From contig LT642816.1 of assembly GCA_900128585.1 (NCBI GenBank), positions 1 to 10,447 of the forward strand: DNA of 10,447 nt. The letters are read 5' to 3'. The stretch comes from Stramenopiles sp. TOSAG23-3 (taxonomy: Eukaryota; Sar). The position numbers were made by a program, and so were the translations under genes. Every line of letters begins with the position of its first letter. The first letter of the stretch is position 1. The notes below the pieces were generated by a model. The model ran no database searches and was not told where the DNA came from. It saw nothing but the letters and a program-made list of their open reading frames with translations. Shown here one piece after another: positions 1-6,186 of this stretch.

Positions 1-83
1 CTTCTTCTTCTTCTTTCTTCTTCTTCTTCTTCTTTCTTCTTCTTCTTCTTCTTCTTCTTCTTCTTCTTCTTCTTCTTCTCTTC
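1..83. repeat. TTC/GAA triplet microsatellite
   Basis: The window opens inside a nearly pure TTC tract (GAA on the minus strand), interrupted a few times by an extra T or a CT step. It continues off the left edge, so its full length is unknown. Homopurine-homopyrimidine tracts like this are prone to length change and can form triplex DNA; that is general knowledge, not something the sequence proves here. It lies about 230 bases upstream of the first gene. Confidence 0.95.
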
Positions 84-125
84 TTTTTTTTTTTTTTTTT
101 TTTTTTTTCGCAAAAAAAAAAAAAA
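84..125. repeat. T25-CGC-A14 homopolymer palindrome
   Basis: A run of 25 T (84-108) is followed by CGC and then 14 A (112-125). The last 14 T and the 14 A are perfect complements around a 3-base centre, so the block could form a hairpin or cruciform. It directly follows the TTC tract. Homopolymer lengths may be affected by sequencing or assembly error. The remaining 185 bases to the first start codon hold no feature I recognise. Confidence 0.85.
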
Positions 126-310
126 TAATCTTCTTCTCTCGTTAACCCACCACCATATTATCTGCAAACGATATTTTGTTTTAAAGTATCAGAGACAACA
201 TTACATGTTCGATGTACTAATAATTTTAGAGGGGTGGGGGGTAGAATTGGATGTGTTTGTAACGGTAAACTAAAACGGGTAAAAAATTGTACATAGAACC
301 CTAAATTGCC

Positions 311-1924
311 ATGGCTGCAAACGCTGCACCGCCGTGCGAAACAGTAGAGTACGTGCAAAGATATGAACAGTGCTGCGGCCTTTATAACAATGTTGTTGAT
401 ACTTTGTATGGTGAGAGCTCGGTCCCGGGGCGCTCTTTGAAAGAGCGCCACGCGGTTAATTGTTTAAGGGAGTGCAGAGATCTCTTAAGTGTAGCCCTGC
501 CTTCCTCGGTGTGTTGTAATTTTTGTGGGAAATGGAGAGCAATGCTTTCCAGGATCCTTGTCCTCCACGGTCGTATCATTGAATGGGAAAATTCTTCGGG
601 GGCTTTGGAACTGTACAATGATGGCTTAACTGCGTCTTCAGGGGAACATGTTGATGCACTGCTCCACACTGGCCGTTTGACATGGAAGCTAGCATCCACG
701 GAAGAAGACTTGAAAACGTCAGAGCAGCTGCTAAGAAAGGCTCGCGCCATTGCAAGTCACAACTTGCCAGAGGAGGAGGAAGCCTTTCAAGAAGCCGGGA
801 AATTGTTGGGCCGTTTGCTTTGCCAGAATCCAAAGAAGAGCGTAGAAGCATACCGACTGCTAGAGGAATTAGGGTTTACATTTGGCTTTTCAAATAAACT
901 CACCACCTGCGACTTGGCTGGTGCTGGTCGCTCAGCAACGCAAAAAGAGTGTCAGGGCCGAGTGTACGTCACCGACAATGTCTATAATGACAGAATGATG
1001 GCCCATATGCTCGACCTTTTCGCACCTAATTCAGAATTTTGGAGCGAACATAATTATGGGAGCCCGGGCCGCGGCTTCTTTTCTTACCAGAATATTTTAG
1101 ACAATCAAAAACAAAGTGATAGACCAAGGTCAACCTTTGAAGACATATTGCTGCACATTCGTTCGCGCGCGGCTGTCGGATTTCCCGCCGTTGCAAATGC
1201 AAAGTATGCGGAATGGTGGGCTCATACGCGCCCACACTCGAATGGGCATCAGCTCCATTTTGATTATGTGGTAGGAGAGGACGGCGTGAGTCCGCGCCAC
1301 CCCATTATGTCGTCAATTAGTTTTATAGATGCGAGCTGTGGAGGACCTACCCTTGTGCTGGATCAAACAATGACAAACGAAATAACGTCCGAAGGGTTTT
1401 TGTTAGTTCCAAAAGCAAATCGCTTGGCTTGCTTTAATGGAAAGTTGTTGCACTGTGTTCTCCCTGGTGCGGGAGTTGTACCGGGTGGGGACAATAGGAA
1501 GCGCCGTCTGACCTTTATGGTTGCCTTCTGGAACAAAGACCCTCGAGCGCCCCCCATGCCCAACGCAAACAGTAAGCACACGGGTCTTCAGCGGCTAAAA
1601 TGGCCTGTAAAATTTGGCGAAACAGTCGCGTCAAAACTGCCAAACAGTTGCCAGAAGCGCTGCAACGTCACCCCGAGTGAAACGAACGTGCGTTACATTG
1701 ATTGCGTCTTCCAGAGCGTCAAGCACCCGGTAGGATCAAAGAAACGAAAGAGAATGACAATTAAGCCAGGGATCGATTTACTTGGGGACGATGTATTTTC
1801 TTTTTTTGGCAGTTTAGACAGTGGCCTGGTGGTTGCGAGAAGTGGCGTGTGCTCCCTAAACTGTGGCGGGAAGTGCCCTGCTTGCCTGAAAGATGCAAAT
1901 GGTGATTTAAGTATGATAAATTAG
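311..1924 (+). CDS. Fe(II)/2-oxoglutarate-dependent oxygenase with N-terminal helical repeats
   Basis: This 537-residue protein carries a cupin-type Fe(II)/2-oxoglutarate oxygenase domain at about residues 215-420. Visible active-site candidates are the metal triad H316-x-D318 and H381 (in KLLHCVLPG), followed 18 residues later by R399-x-T401, the usual position of the basic residue that holds 2-oxoglutarate. Residues about 75-187 are predicted helical and resemble degenerate TPR repeats, a possible partner-binding region. The tail has a basic stretch K477-R481 that could be a nuclear localisation signal, and a cysteine cluster C514, C518, C522, C525 that could bind metal. No signal peptide is seen. 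The start was chosen because gccATGG is an ideal initiation context. Family knowledge supports hydroxylation of a protein or small-molecule substrate, but the substrate cannot be told from sequence. The gene has no visible intron and converges on the next gene. Confidence 0.85.
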   Translation: MAANAAPPCETVEYVQRYEQCCGLYNNVVDTLYGESSVPGRSLKERHAVNCLRECRDLLSVALPSSVCCNFCGKWRAMLSRILVLHGRIIEWENSSGALELYNDGLTASSGEHVDALLHTGRLTWKLASTEEDLKTSEQLLRKARAIASHNLPEEEEAFQEAGKLLGRLLCQNPKKSVEAYRLLEELGFTFGFSNKLTTCDLAGAGRSATQKECQGRVYVTDNVYNDRMMAHMLDLFAPNSEFWSEHNYGSPGRGFFSYQNILDNQKQSDRPRSTFEDILLHIRSRAAVGFPAVANAKYAEWWAHTRPHSNGHQLHFDYVVGEDGVSPRHPIMSSISFIDASCGGPTLVLDQTMTNEITSEGFLLVPKANRLACFNGKLLHCVLPGAGVVPGGDNRKRRLTFMVAFWNKDPRAPPMPNANSKHTGLQRLKWPVKFGETVASKLPNSCQKRCNVTPSETNVRYIDCVFQSVKHPVGSKKRKRMTIKPGIDLLGDDVFSFFGSLDSGLVVARSGVCSLNCGGKCPACLKDANGDLSMIN

Positions 1925-1933
1925 TTAAACTCT

Positions 1934-1947
1934 ATGTACTGCGAACT
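1934..1947 (+). repeat. Short dispersed repeat, motif B copy 1
   Basis: ATGTACTGCGAACT occurs here, ten bases after the oxygenase stop codon, and again exactly at 2075-2088. An inverted copy of its core lies at 5695-5707. It falls in the probable 3' untranslated region of the oxygenase transcript. Function unknown. Confidence 0.8.
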
Positions 1948-2033
1948 GTTGTGATTTTAGTATCTTAAATCAATATAACACCCCTTTTTAAAAACAAGAA
2001 AATTCACCCCTTATATCTTTTATTATTAACAAA

Positions 2034-2055
2034 AAAATTGGCTGTTATTTAAGTA
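2034..2055 (+). repeat. Dispersed repeat, motif A, direct copy in first convergent spacer
   Basis: This 22-base segment, containing TTGGCTGTTATTTAAGTA, is identical to 6056-6077 about 4 kb away in the other convergent spacer. An inverted copy of 14 exact bases lies at 2121-2134, so the two arms here could pair around a 70-base loop. The similarity extends outward with one mismatch and one length difference, making each arm about 21 bases. A related AAAAACAAGAAAATT string at 1990-2004 also recurs at 6047-6061. Confidence 0.85.
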
Positions 2056-2074
2056 TCAGTATAATTAAAATTAA

Positions 2075-2090
2075 ATGTACTGCGAACTTA
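2075..2090 (+). repeat. Short dispersed repeat, motif B copy 2
   Basis: Second direct copy of ATGTACTGCGAACT, lying between the two inverted arms of motif A. Thirteen bases (2078-2090) match the reverse complement of 5695-5707 exactly, and the order motif A then motif B is kept in that inverted copy. Confidence 0.8.
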
Positions 2091-2113
2091 AAACAAATTT
2101 AATATAGTATGCT

Positions 2114-2119
2114 TTTATT
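2114..2119 (-). promoter_or_regulatory. Candidate polyadenylation signal for the BPI/LBP-like gene
   Basis: The plus strand reads TTTATT, giving AATAAA on the minus strand, 58 bases beyond the minus-strand stop codon at 2178. Spacing suits a poly(A) signal, but A+T-rich spacers yield this hexamer by chance and the organism's own signal is unknown. Confidence 0.35.
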
Positions 2120-2120
2120 A

Positions 2121-2134
2121 AAATAACAGCCAAT
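2121..2134 (-). repeat. Dispersed repeat, motif A, inverted arm
   Basis: AAATAACAGCCAAT is the exact reverse complement of 2037-2050. It forms the right arm of an inverted repeat between the two convergent genes, about 45 bases beyond the BPI/LBP-like stop codon. Confidence 0.85.
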
Positions 2135-2177
2135 ATTTTGTAATTGAGCGCAAGTTTAAAATTCAGAAAACCGACCT

Positions 2178-3686
2178 CTAAAAAGGACGATAGTACTCAT
2201 CGGATTCGAATTCCTTCCCCATAGCAGATGAGAATATCCCTGCAAAGTTAAATTCCAGATCCGAATCGGAGGTAGATGGGTTTTGCACAAGGCTCAAATC
2301 TAAGTTCACCCCCTCGTCAAATGAGACTTTTGATGGGCTCAGCTGCTGCATCAATCCGGACGCATAACTCGCGACGACTTTATCGGTCTCTGTCGGCACA
2401 GCAGATTTTATAACACTTTTGATCTTGTCGTTCACTTTGGCATCAAATAAAGAAGCTATTGCTGACATGGCTTTACATGCAACGCCGTCCATGGTGTGCG
2501 AGACGGATAAGCTGCCAAAGTCCCATGAAGAGTGCGGAGACATTACGGGCCGCCCATCACCGGTCGATGTCACATTCAAAACTACATCGACCGCTGCGTT
2601 CGATAGCGAAGCTGTCACAGTCCCCGAGCAAGACAACCATGTTACATACATATGTTTTTTTATCGTAAACGAGCTTGACGGTATGTTCAGTGCTATTCCC
2701 GATAGCGATAGGACAGGCCCAGATTCCGCTTTGAAGGAAGAGCTTGATTTAGAAAACGAAAACCCTCTCAGCTTGATGCCCTCAACAGAGTACCGAAAAC
2801 TTGTCCCGGCAGCGGAAAAGCCCCCACTAATATCTGGAACACCAATAGAATTTAATTGCTGGCTTAAATAAGGAGAGAAATTGTCGACGGCTTTTTGCAG
2901 ACCAGTCTGTTCGACGGCCATGTTCACGCCAGCAACGCCGTCGGCAAGAGCAGACGTTAGCCTTCGCCTCGCCTCTTCGATCAGCAACCGCCTGCGCTCA
3001 AGGTCGTCGGCAAGGTCATCGTCAAAGGCTATGGTTGCCGGCACAGTCAATACATTGTTTTTCAAATTTTGGATTACCATTTCGGTAAGAGTCACTCCCT
3101 CCACTTTCGGGAAGTAAATACCAGGAAAGTTTTTGTTGAATTGTGGGGCGATAATGTTCGTTGCAATCGCTTTCACAATAACGTTGAAGAAGGGGTTCGG
3201 TGGAATATCACCTATGTAACTTGCGAGCAAATCAGTGGAGGTCTCGGTAATTTTAACGGTGGCTGGGATCCTTCCCGCGTTGGGGCCCGTGGTTATCTGC
3301 TTTCCGAAGTCTGTAATCGCGCTTCCATTCACTAAAAACATCAGCAGGGGAAAGTGTTCTTTATTCGTATTAACTGCAGTCAAGTTCACAATTAAATTAT
3401 GGCCGTGGAGAACGGTATCTCCAGTGTCCAGGCTAACTGTCGGGGGGAACTCCTGCACCGTGACCTGGGCATTTATAAGGCATCCTGGACATTTCTTATA
3501 CGCCCCTGGAAGAAACTGTTTTATTGACGAAGTTGAATAACCTGGGAGAAGGGAAGAAAATTTTAGACGAGGAACGTACGCCTTTGCCATGCTGTTCAGC
3601 GAGGCTTCCGTTATCTCAAAGACGACATCCGAACACCTTGCTCCCCCGACAAAAAGCAAACACATGGCCACCCAGAGCAGACGCAT
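2178..3686 (-). CDS. Secreted BPI/LBP-family lipid-binding protein, domains in swapped order
   Basis: The predicted product has 502 residues. It starts at the ATG at 3684-3686 because a classic signal peptide follows at once (MRLLWVAMCLLFVGGARC, cleavage near residue 18-19) and position -3 is A. The open frame extends 33 codons further upstream, to 3785, but that part looks like leader sequence. Two lipid-binding (TULIP) halves are visible. Residues 20-222 resemble the C-terminal BPI domain: TEASLNS near the start, FLP at 58-60, PPTVSL at 81-86, and FNKNFPGIYFP at 183-193 in place of the usual N...GFPLP. Residues 249-488 resemble the N-terminal BPI domain: GLQKAV at 262, VPDISG at 283, and an end at LEFNFAGIF, 477-485. 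A charged helix, 223-248, joins them. Such proteins bind lipids or lipopolysaccharide in hydrophobic pockets. N-glycosylation sequons are N101, N120 and N371. The ligand is unknown. Family assignment is firm; domain order is judged by eye. Confidence 0.85.
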   Translation of the reverse strand: MRLLWVAMCLLFVGGARCSDVVFEITEASLNSMAKAYVPRLKFSSLLPGYSTSSIKQFLPGAYKKCPGCLINAQVTVQEFPPTVSLDTGDTVLHGHNLIVNLTAVNTNKEHFPLLMFLVNGSAITDFGKQITTGPNAGRIPATVKITETSTDLLASYIGDIPPNPFFNVIVKAIATNIIAPQFNKNFPGIYFPKVEGVTLTEMVIQNLKNNVLTVPATIAFDDDLADDLERRRLLIEEARRRLTSALADGVAGVNMAVEQTGLQKAVDNFSPYLSQQLNSIGVPDISGGFSAAGTSFRYSVEGIKLRGFSFSKSSSSFKAESGPVLSLSGIALNIPSSSFTIKKHMYVTWLSCSGTVTASLSNAAVDVVLNVTSTGDGRPVMSPHSSWDFGSLSVSHTMDGVACKAMSAIASLFDAKVNDKIKSVIKSAVPTETDKVVASYASGLMQQLSPSKVSFDEGVNLDLSLVQNPSTSDSDLEFNFAGIFSSAMGKEFESDEYYRPF

Positions 3687-3900
3687 TTTTAAGTACGGCT
3701 GAAACGTTCGCGGCAGCAGATATGTATGTTTTTTAATGTTCTTCCTTAAACTGGAACTAAGTCTTTTACAAAACAAAACTAACAAATTAAAGCAGAATAT
3801 TTAAAATTGTAAAGAATAATAGAATGAATTGTTCACGTACATTTCTTCATTCCAATAGTCTCTATAATAATAATATATTTATAGAAGAATATTTTATCAT

Positions 3901-3961
3901 ATCCTCTCCTCCTCCCTCTCCTATACCTACCTCCTCTCTCTCTCGCTCCTCTTCTCCTCTC
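3901..3961. repeat. CT-rich polypyrimidine tract
   Basis: About 60 bases are almost entirely C and T on the plus strand (GA-rich on the minus strand), located 215-275 bases upstream of the BPI/LBP-like start codon. The position would suit a promoter-proximal GA element for that gene, but this is inference; it may be simple low-complexity DNA. Confidence 0.7.
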
Positions 3962-4460
3962 GTCGATGATGACGACGTAGTACCAGGTATATTAAATATT
4001 TAGTATTTATTTATTATTTTTATCGGAACTTATTACTACGTACTCTGCTGTGCTCTGGCGAAATAAAAAAATAAAATAATAACTTCAATGTTTTTTTTTT
4101 TACTATCCTCCATCCGGCATAGAAGTTCTTTGGTATTGATACAGTATATGTACTTTTAATAATGTTAAAGTTAGAACTACGTACTATTAAATTTTACTAA
4201 ATTTATGTGACTAAATTTATGTATGTAGTATTTAGATGACTACGGTACAATTGTACATTTTATGAGGCTCGTACCAAGTACGGTACCAGGTTTGATTTTT
4301 AATACCTACCGGTACGAGGAGTCTTCTCTAACAATGTTTTTTTGGGTTATTGGGTTGAGCGTTGAGCGAAAACCGAACGCAATCTTCTTCTTCTTCTATT
4401 TTTTTTAATTATTTTTTTATATTTTTTTTTTTTTAGAACGACTTCTTTAAAAATTATATA

Positions 4461-4504
4461 AAAAATAATAATAAATAATAATAATATAAAATTAATAATA
4501 ATGA
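4461..4504. repeat. AAT-rich imperfect microsatellite
   Basis: Imperfect AAT/AATA units without G or C run across this interval inside the divergent spacer. No function is suggested. Confidence 0.7.
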
Positions 4505-4901
4505 TCTACGAGTAAGATATATGATGATGTTGGATGTTGTGAAGGATAATACTTCCTATTTTAGATGTTGTACCGGTACATATTTGTTATATTATTATTA
4601 GTCGTCTATTATTACTTGTTGCCACACTACTTCTATTATTATATATAATATAAAAATACACCAAACGATTATTCCATATCCCAGCCGTGCTCGTATATAT
4701 AATATGGGTACCCTTAATACGATATTATATATAAATTGTATGTTTATTTAATTTCAATTTATGAGATGAATTGCACTATCCTGGTTATGCATTGTAATCG
4801 TGGTGAAGGTGGAGGTAAATATTTTGTTTTTCTGTTTGTACAACGTAGGAACACAAAGGAATTTTACGGACACCGGTGTAAAGAATAATTCGCCCTCAAG
4901 G

Positions 4902-5387
4902 ATGGATACGGATCAACTGACTACAGATGCAACGATCGCGGCTGGCGTTGTCGGTGGTGGTTTGTTTTTGGCAGAAAAAGCCGGGAACTCGAAAGCCAAA
5001 CGACTTCGAGAGCGGTTTGAAACGAAACACGACCAATTCATACAATGGCAGAAGAAATACCCAAAGCTCATGTGGTGGTTTGGTGAACTGAATGCAATTG
5101 TAGATGCAGCATTAGGATTTGGCGATCTTACTACCGACATTTTGACTGCTGCAATGTTTTTGCAAAAAGGCCATAGCTGGTGGTTCTTCTGGACCGTACT
5201 CTTCATTGTGCTGCCGTTCCTTCTGTCCTCGTACGCGATCGGGCAATACATTCGCCGTACTTACGGCCCAAACGGAAAATTTTTATGGTGCCTAAGTTGG
5301 TATGTGTCTGAAAACCCCAATCTCTCGGAAAATGCTGGTTGTGCTATTGCAAGCCTTCTCGGCCAACAAGCTGCTACCTCAAATTAA
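4902..5387 (+). CDS. XK-related-like membrane protein, short and probably truncated
   Basis: The frame encodes 161 residues from the ATG at 4902, chosen for its strong context (A at -3, G at +4). The frame is open further upstream, to 4800, but holds no earlier ATG. An N-terminal basic helical region (residues 30-55) is followed by two likely membrane segments, about 64-86 and 93-116. The core, GFGDLTTDILTAAMFLQKG followed by HSWWFFWTVLFIVLP, resembles the first membrane hairpin of XK-related proteins (D..TD near the first helix, then a WWF segment). Full family members are roughly 350-450 residues with many membrane segments, and some scramble phospholipids after caspase cleavage. This one stops after two segments, and the next 110 bases look coding in another frame. 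Truncated gene, unspliced exon or pseudogene are all possible. A possible GTATGT splice donor lies at 5300-5305. Family assignment is moderate. Confidence 0.55.
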   Translation: MDTDQLTTDATIAAGVVGGGLFLAEKAGNSKAKRLRERFETKHDQFIQWQKKYPKLMWWFGELNAIVDAALGFGDLTTDILTAAMFLQKGHSWWFFWTVLFIVLPFLLSSYAIGQYIRRTYGPNGKFLWCLSWYVSENPNLSENAGCAIASLLGQQAATSN

Positions 5388-5497
5388 ACATCAAGAGCCA
5401 AGAAACGGACAAAAAGAGTCGCATATCTCTTGCACAATCTCTAACCAAGGCCAGGGAAAAAGATCCTGCAGTGATCCACAAGCATATAATGTGGTGA
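5388..5497 (+). pseudogene. Coding-like tail of the XK-related-like gene in a shifted frame
   Basis: After the stop at 5385-5387 the frame beginning at 5390 stays open to a TGA at 5495-5497. It encodes a hydrophilic stretch that includes KSQETDKKSRISLAQSLTK and then AREKDPAVIHKHIMW, which reads like a real cytoplasmic loop and not random A+T-rich translation. It could be joined in frame to the upstream gene by a frameshift near 5385, or by removing a 98-base intron from GTATGT at 5300 to the AG at 5396-5397, giving a product of about 165 residues. Either way it ends abruptly where XK-related proteins normally continue, which favours a decayed 3' end. Homology of this stretch is not established. 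Confidence 0.35.
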
Positions 5498-5694
5498 AGA
5501 ATATTTTTTTAAAATATCCTTGTACAAGTGCATGTGTCCTAAAAAGAGAGTTTTATCATTTACGAATTAATTAAAAGTAAATGAAAACAAAATACTATTT
5601 TCTATTTTAATTTTTAAACGTGTTAAAAAGAACAAATTATATATAATTTTGGTTTTAATTTAAGAATAAAATTAGCTAAAGTTAATAAAGAGAA

Positions 5695-5737
5695 TAAGTT
5701 CGCAGTAAAAGAATTTTAAAATTACTTAAACAGCCAA
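5695..5737 (-). repeat. Dispersed repeat, inverted copy of motifs B and A
   Basis: TAAGTTCGCAGTA at 5695-5707 is the exact reverse complement of 2078-2090, and TACTTAAACAGCCAA at 5723-5737 matches the reverse complement of 2039-2055 apart from a three-base gap. Order and spacing of the two motifs are preserved, so this is a diverged copy of about 60 bases of the first spacer in opposite orientation. Confidence 0.75.
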
Positions 5738-6046
5738 GTTTTTGTTTATTAAGTTTTATAAAAAAAACTAATTCAGTTGATCTAAATTTTGAGAGTAAAT
5801 GTTTCAATATCATGTAAAACCACTCAAAGTTATTTTGATGTTAAACCATTTCTAAAGTTTCATAAAGTTAGGAAAAAACAAAAATGCGTAGATTAGTTTG
5901 TTCAAAAAAGTTATATTTTTGAATACCATACGATATTTTTCCATGTAAGGCGATGCGACGTGTTCTTATACTTCATTCCATGCAAAATGCGAATTTGTTT
6001 TTATCGATTTGTCTTTCCCTTACGCGTAAATTAATGTCTACATAAT

Positions 6047-6077
6047 AAAAACAAGAAAATTGGCTGTTATTTAAGTA
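6047..6077 (+). repeat. Dispersed repeat, motif A, direct copy in second convergent spacer
   Basis: Bases 6056-6077 are identical to 2034-2055, and 6047-6061 are identical to 1990-2004. The copy lies about 110 bases beyond the helicase stop codon and is inverted relative to 5723-5737, so the second spacer also holds an inverted pair, about 320 bases apart. Confidence 0.85.
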
Positions 6078-6186
6078 ATTAAATTTAGCTTCGTCGTACC
6101 CTAATCCTAACTACATAATATAAAACCTAAAATAAAAAATTTTACTCTCTCAGTCTCTCAGTTCTTTCTCAATGCGGAGTTAATTT

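Larger units (their letters stand above)
3687..4901. other. A+T-rich divergent intergenic region
   Basis: About 1.2 kb separates the start codons of the BPI/LBP-like gene (-) and the XK-related-like gene (+), so promoters of both should lie here. No conserved protein, tRNA or rRNA is seen. It holds a CT-rich tract at 3901-3961, clustered GTAC palindromes, T runs near 4090 and 4421-4433, a short TTC run at 4384-4396 and an AAT-rich tract at 4461-4504. ACTAAATTTATGT occurs twice in tandem, at 4196-4208 and 4210-4222. ACTACGTACT occurs at 4035-4044 and 4176-4185. No TATA box could be picked out against the A+T-rich background. Confidence 0.8.
5498..6186. other. A+T-rich convergent spacer
   Basis: No gene is seen in about 690 bases between the XK-related-like gene and the helicase stop codon. 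Possible plus-strand AATAAA signals lie at 5665-5670 and 5684-5689. Repeat copies described separately lie at 5695-5737 and 6047-6077. A perfect 10-base palindrome, TTACGCGTAA, sits at 6020-6029. Confidence 0.75.

Noticed and set aside
382-750. 122-codon minus-strand frame
   Set aside because: Antisense shadow inside the oxygenase gene, with no initiation context or domain.
2419-2871. 150-codon open frame on the plus strand
   Set aside because: It lies wholly antisense to the BPI/LBP-like gene, whose frame has a signal peptide and family motifs; its translation shows no recognisable domain.
3687-3785. 33-codon N-terminal extension of the BPI/LBP-like protein
   Set aside because: It is basic and non-hydrophobic and would bury the signal peptide inside the protein; the downstream ATG gives a standard secretory start.
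4800-4901. 34-codon N-terminal extension of the XK-related-like protein
   Set aside because: It begins with GTG, not ATG, which is not a usual start in nuclear genes; the ATG at 4902 has a strong context.
6020-6029. TTACGCGTAA palindrome containing ACGCGT
   Set aside because: ACGCGT is a cell-cycle box in fungal promoters, but here it lies between two gene ends, so a promoter role is unlikely.
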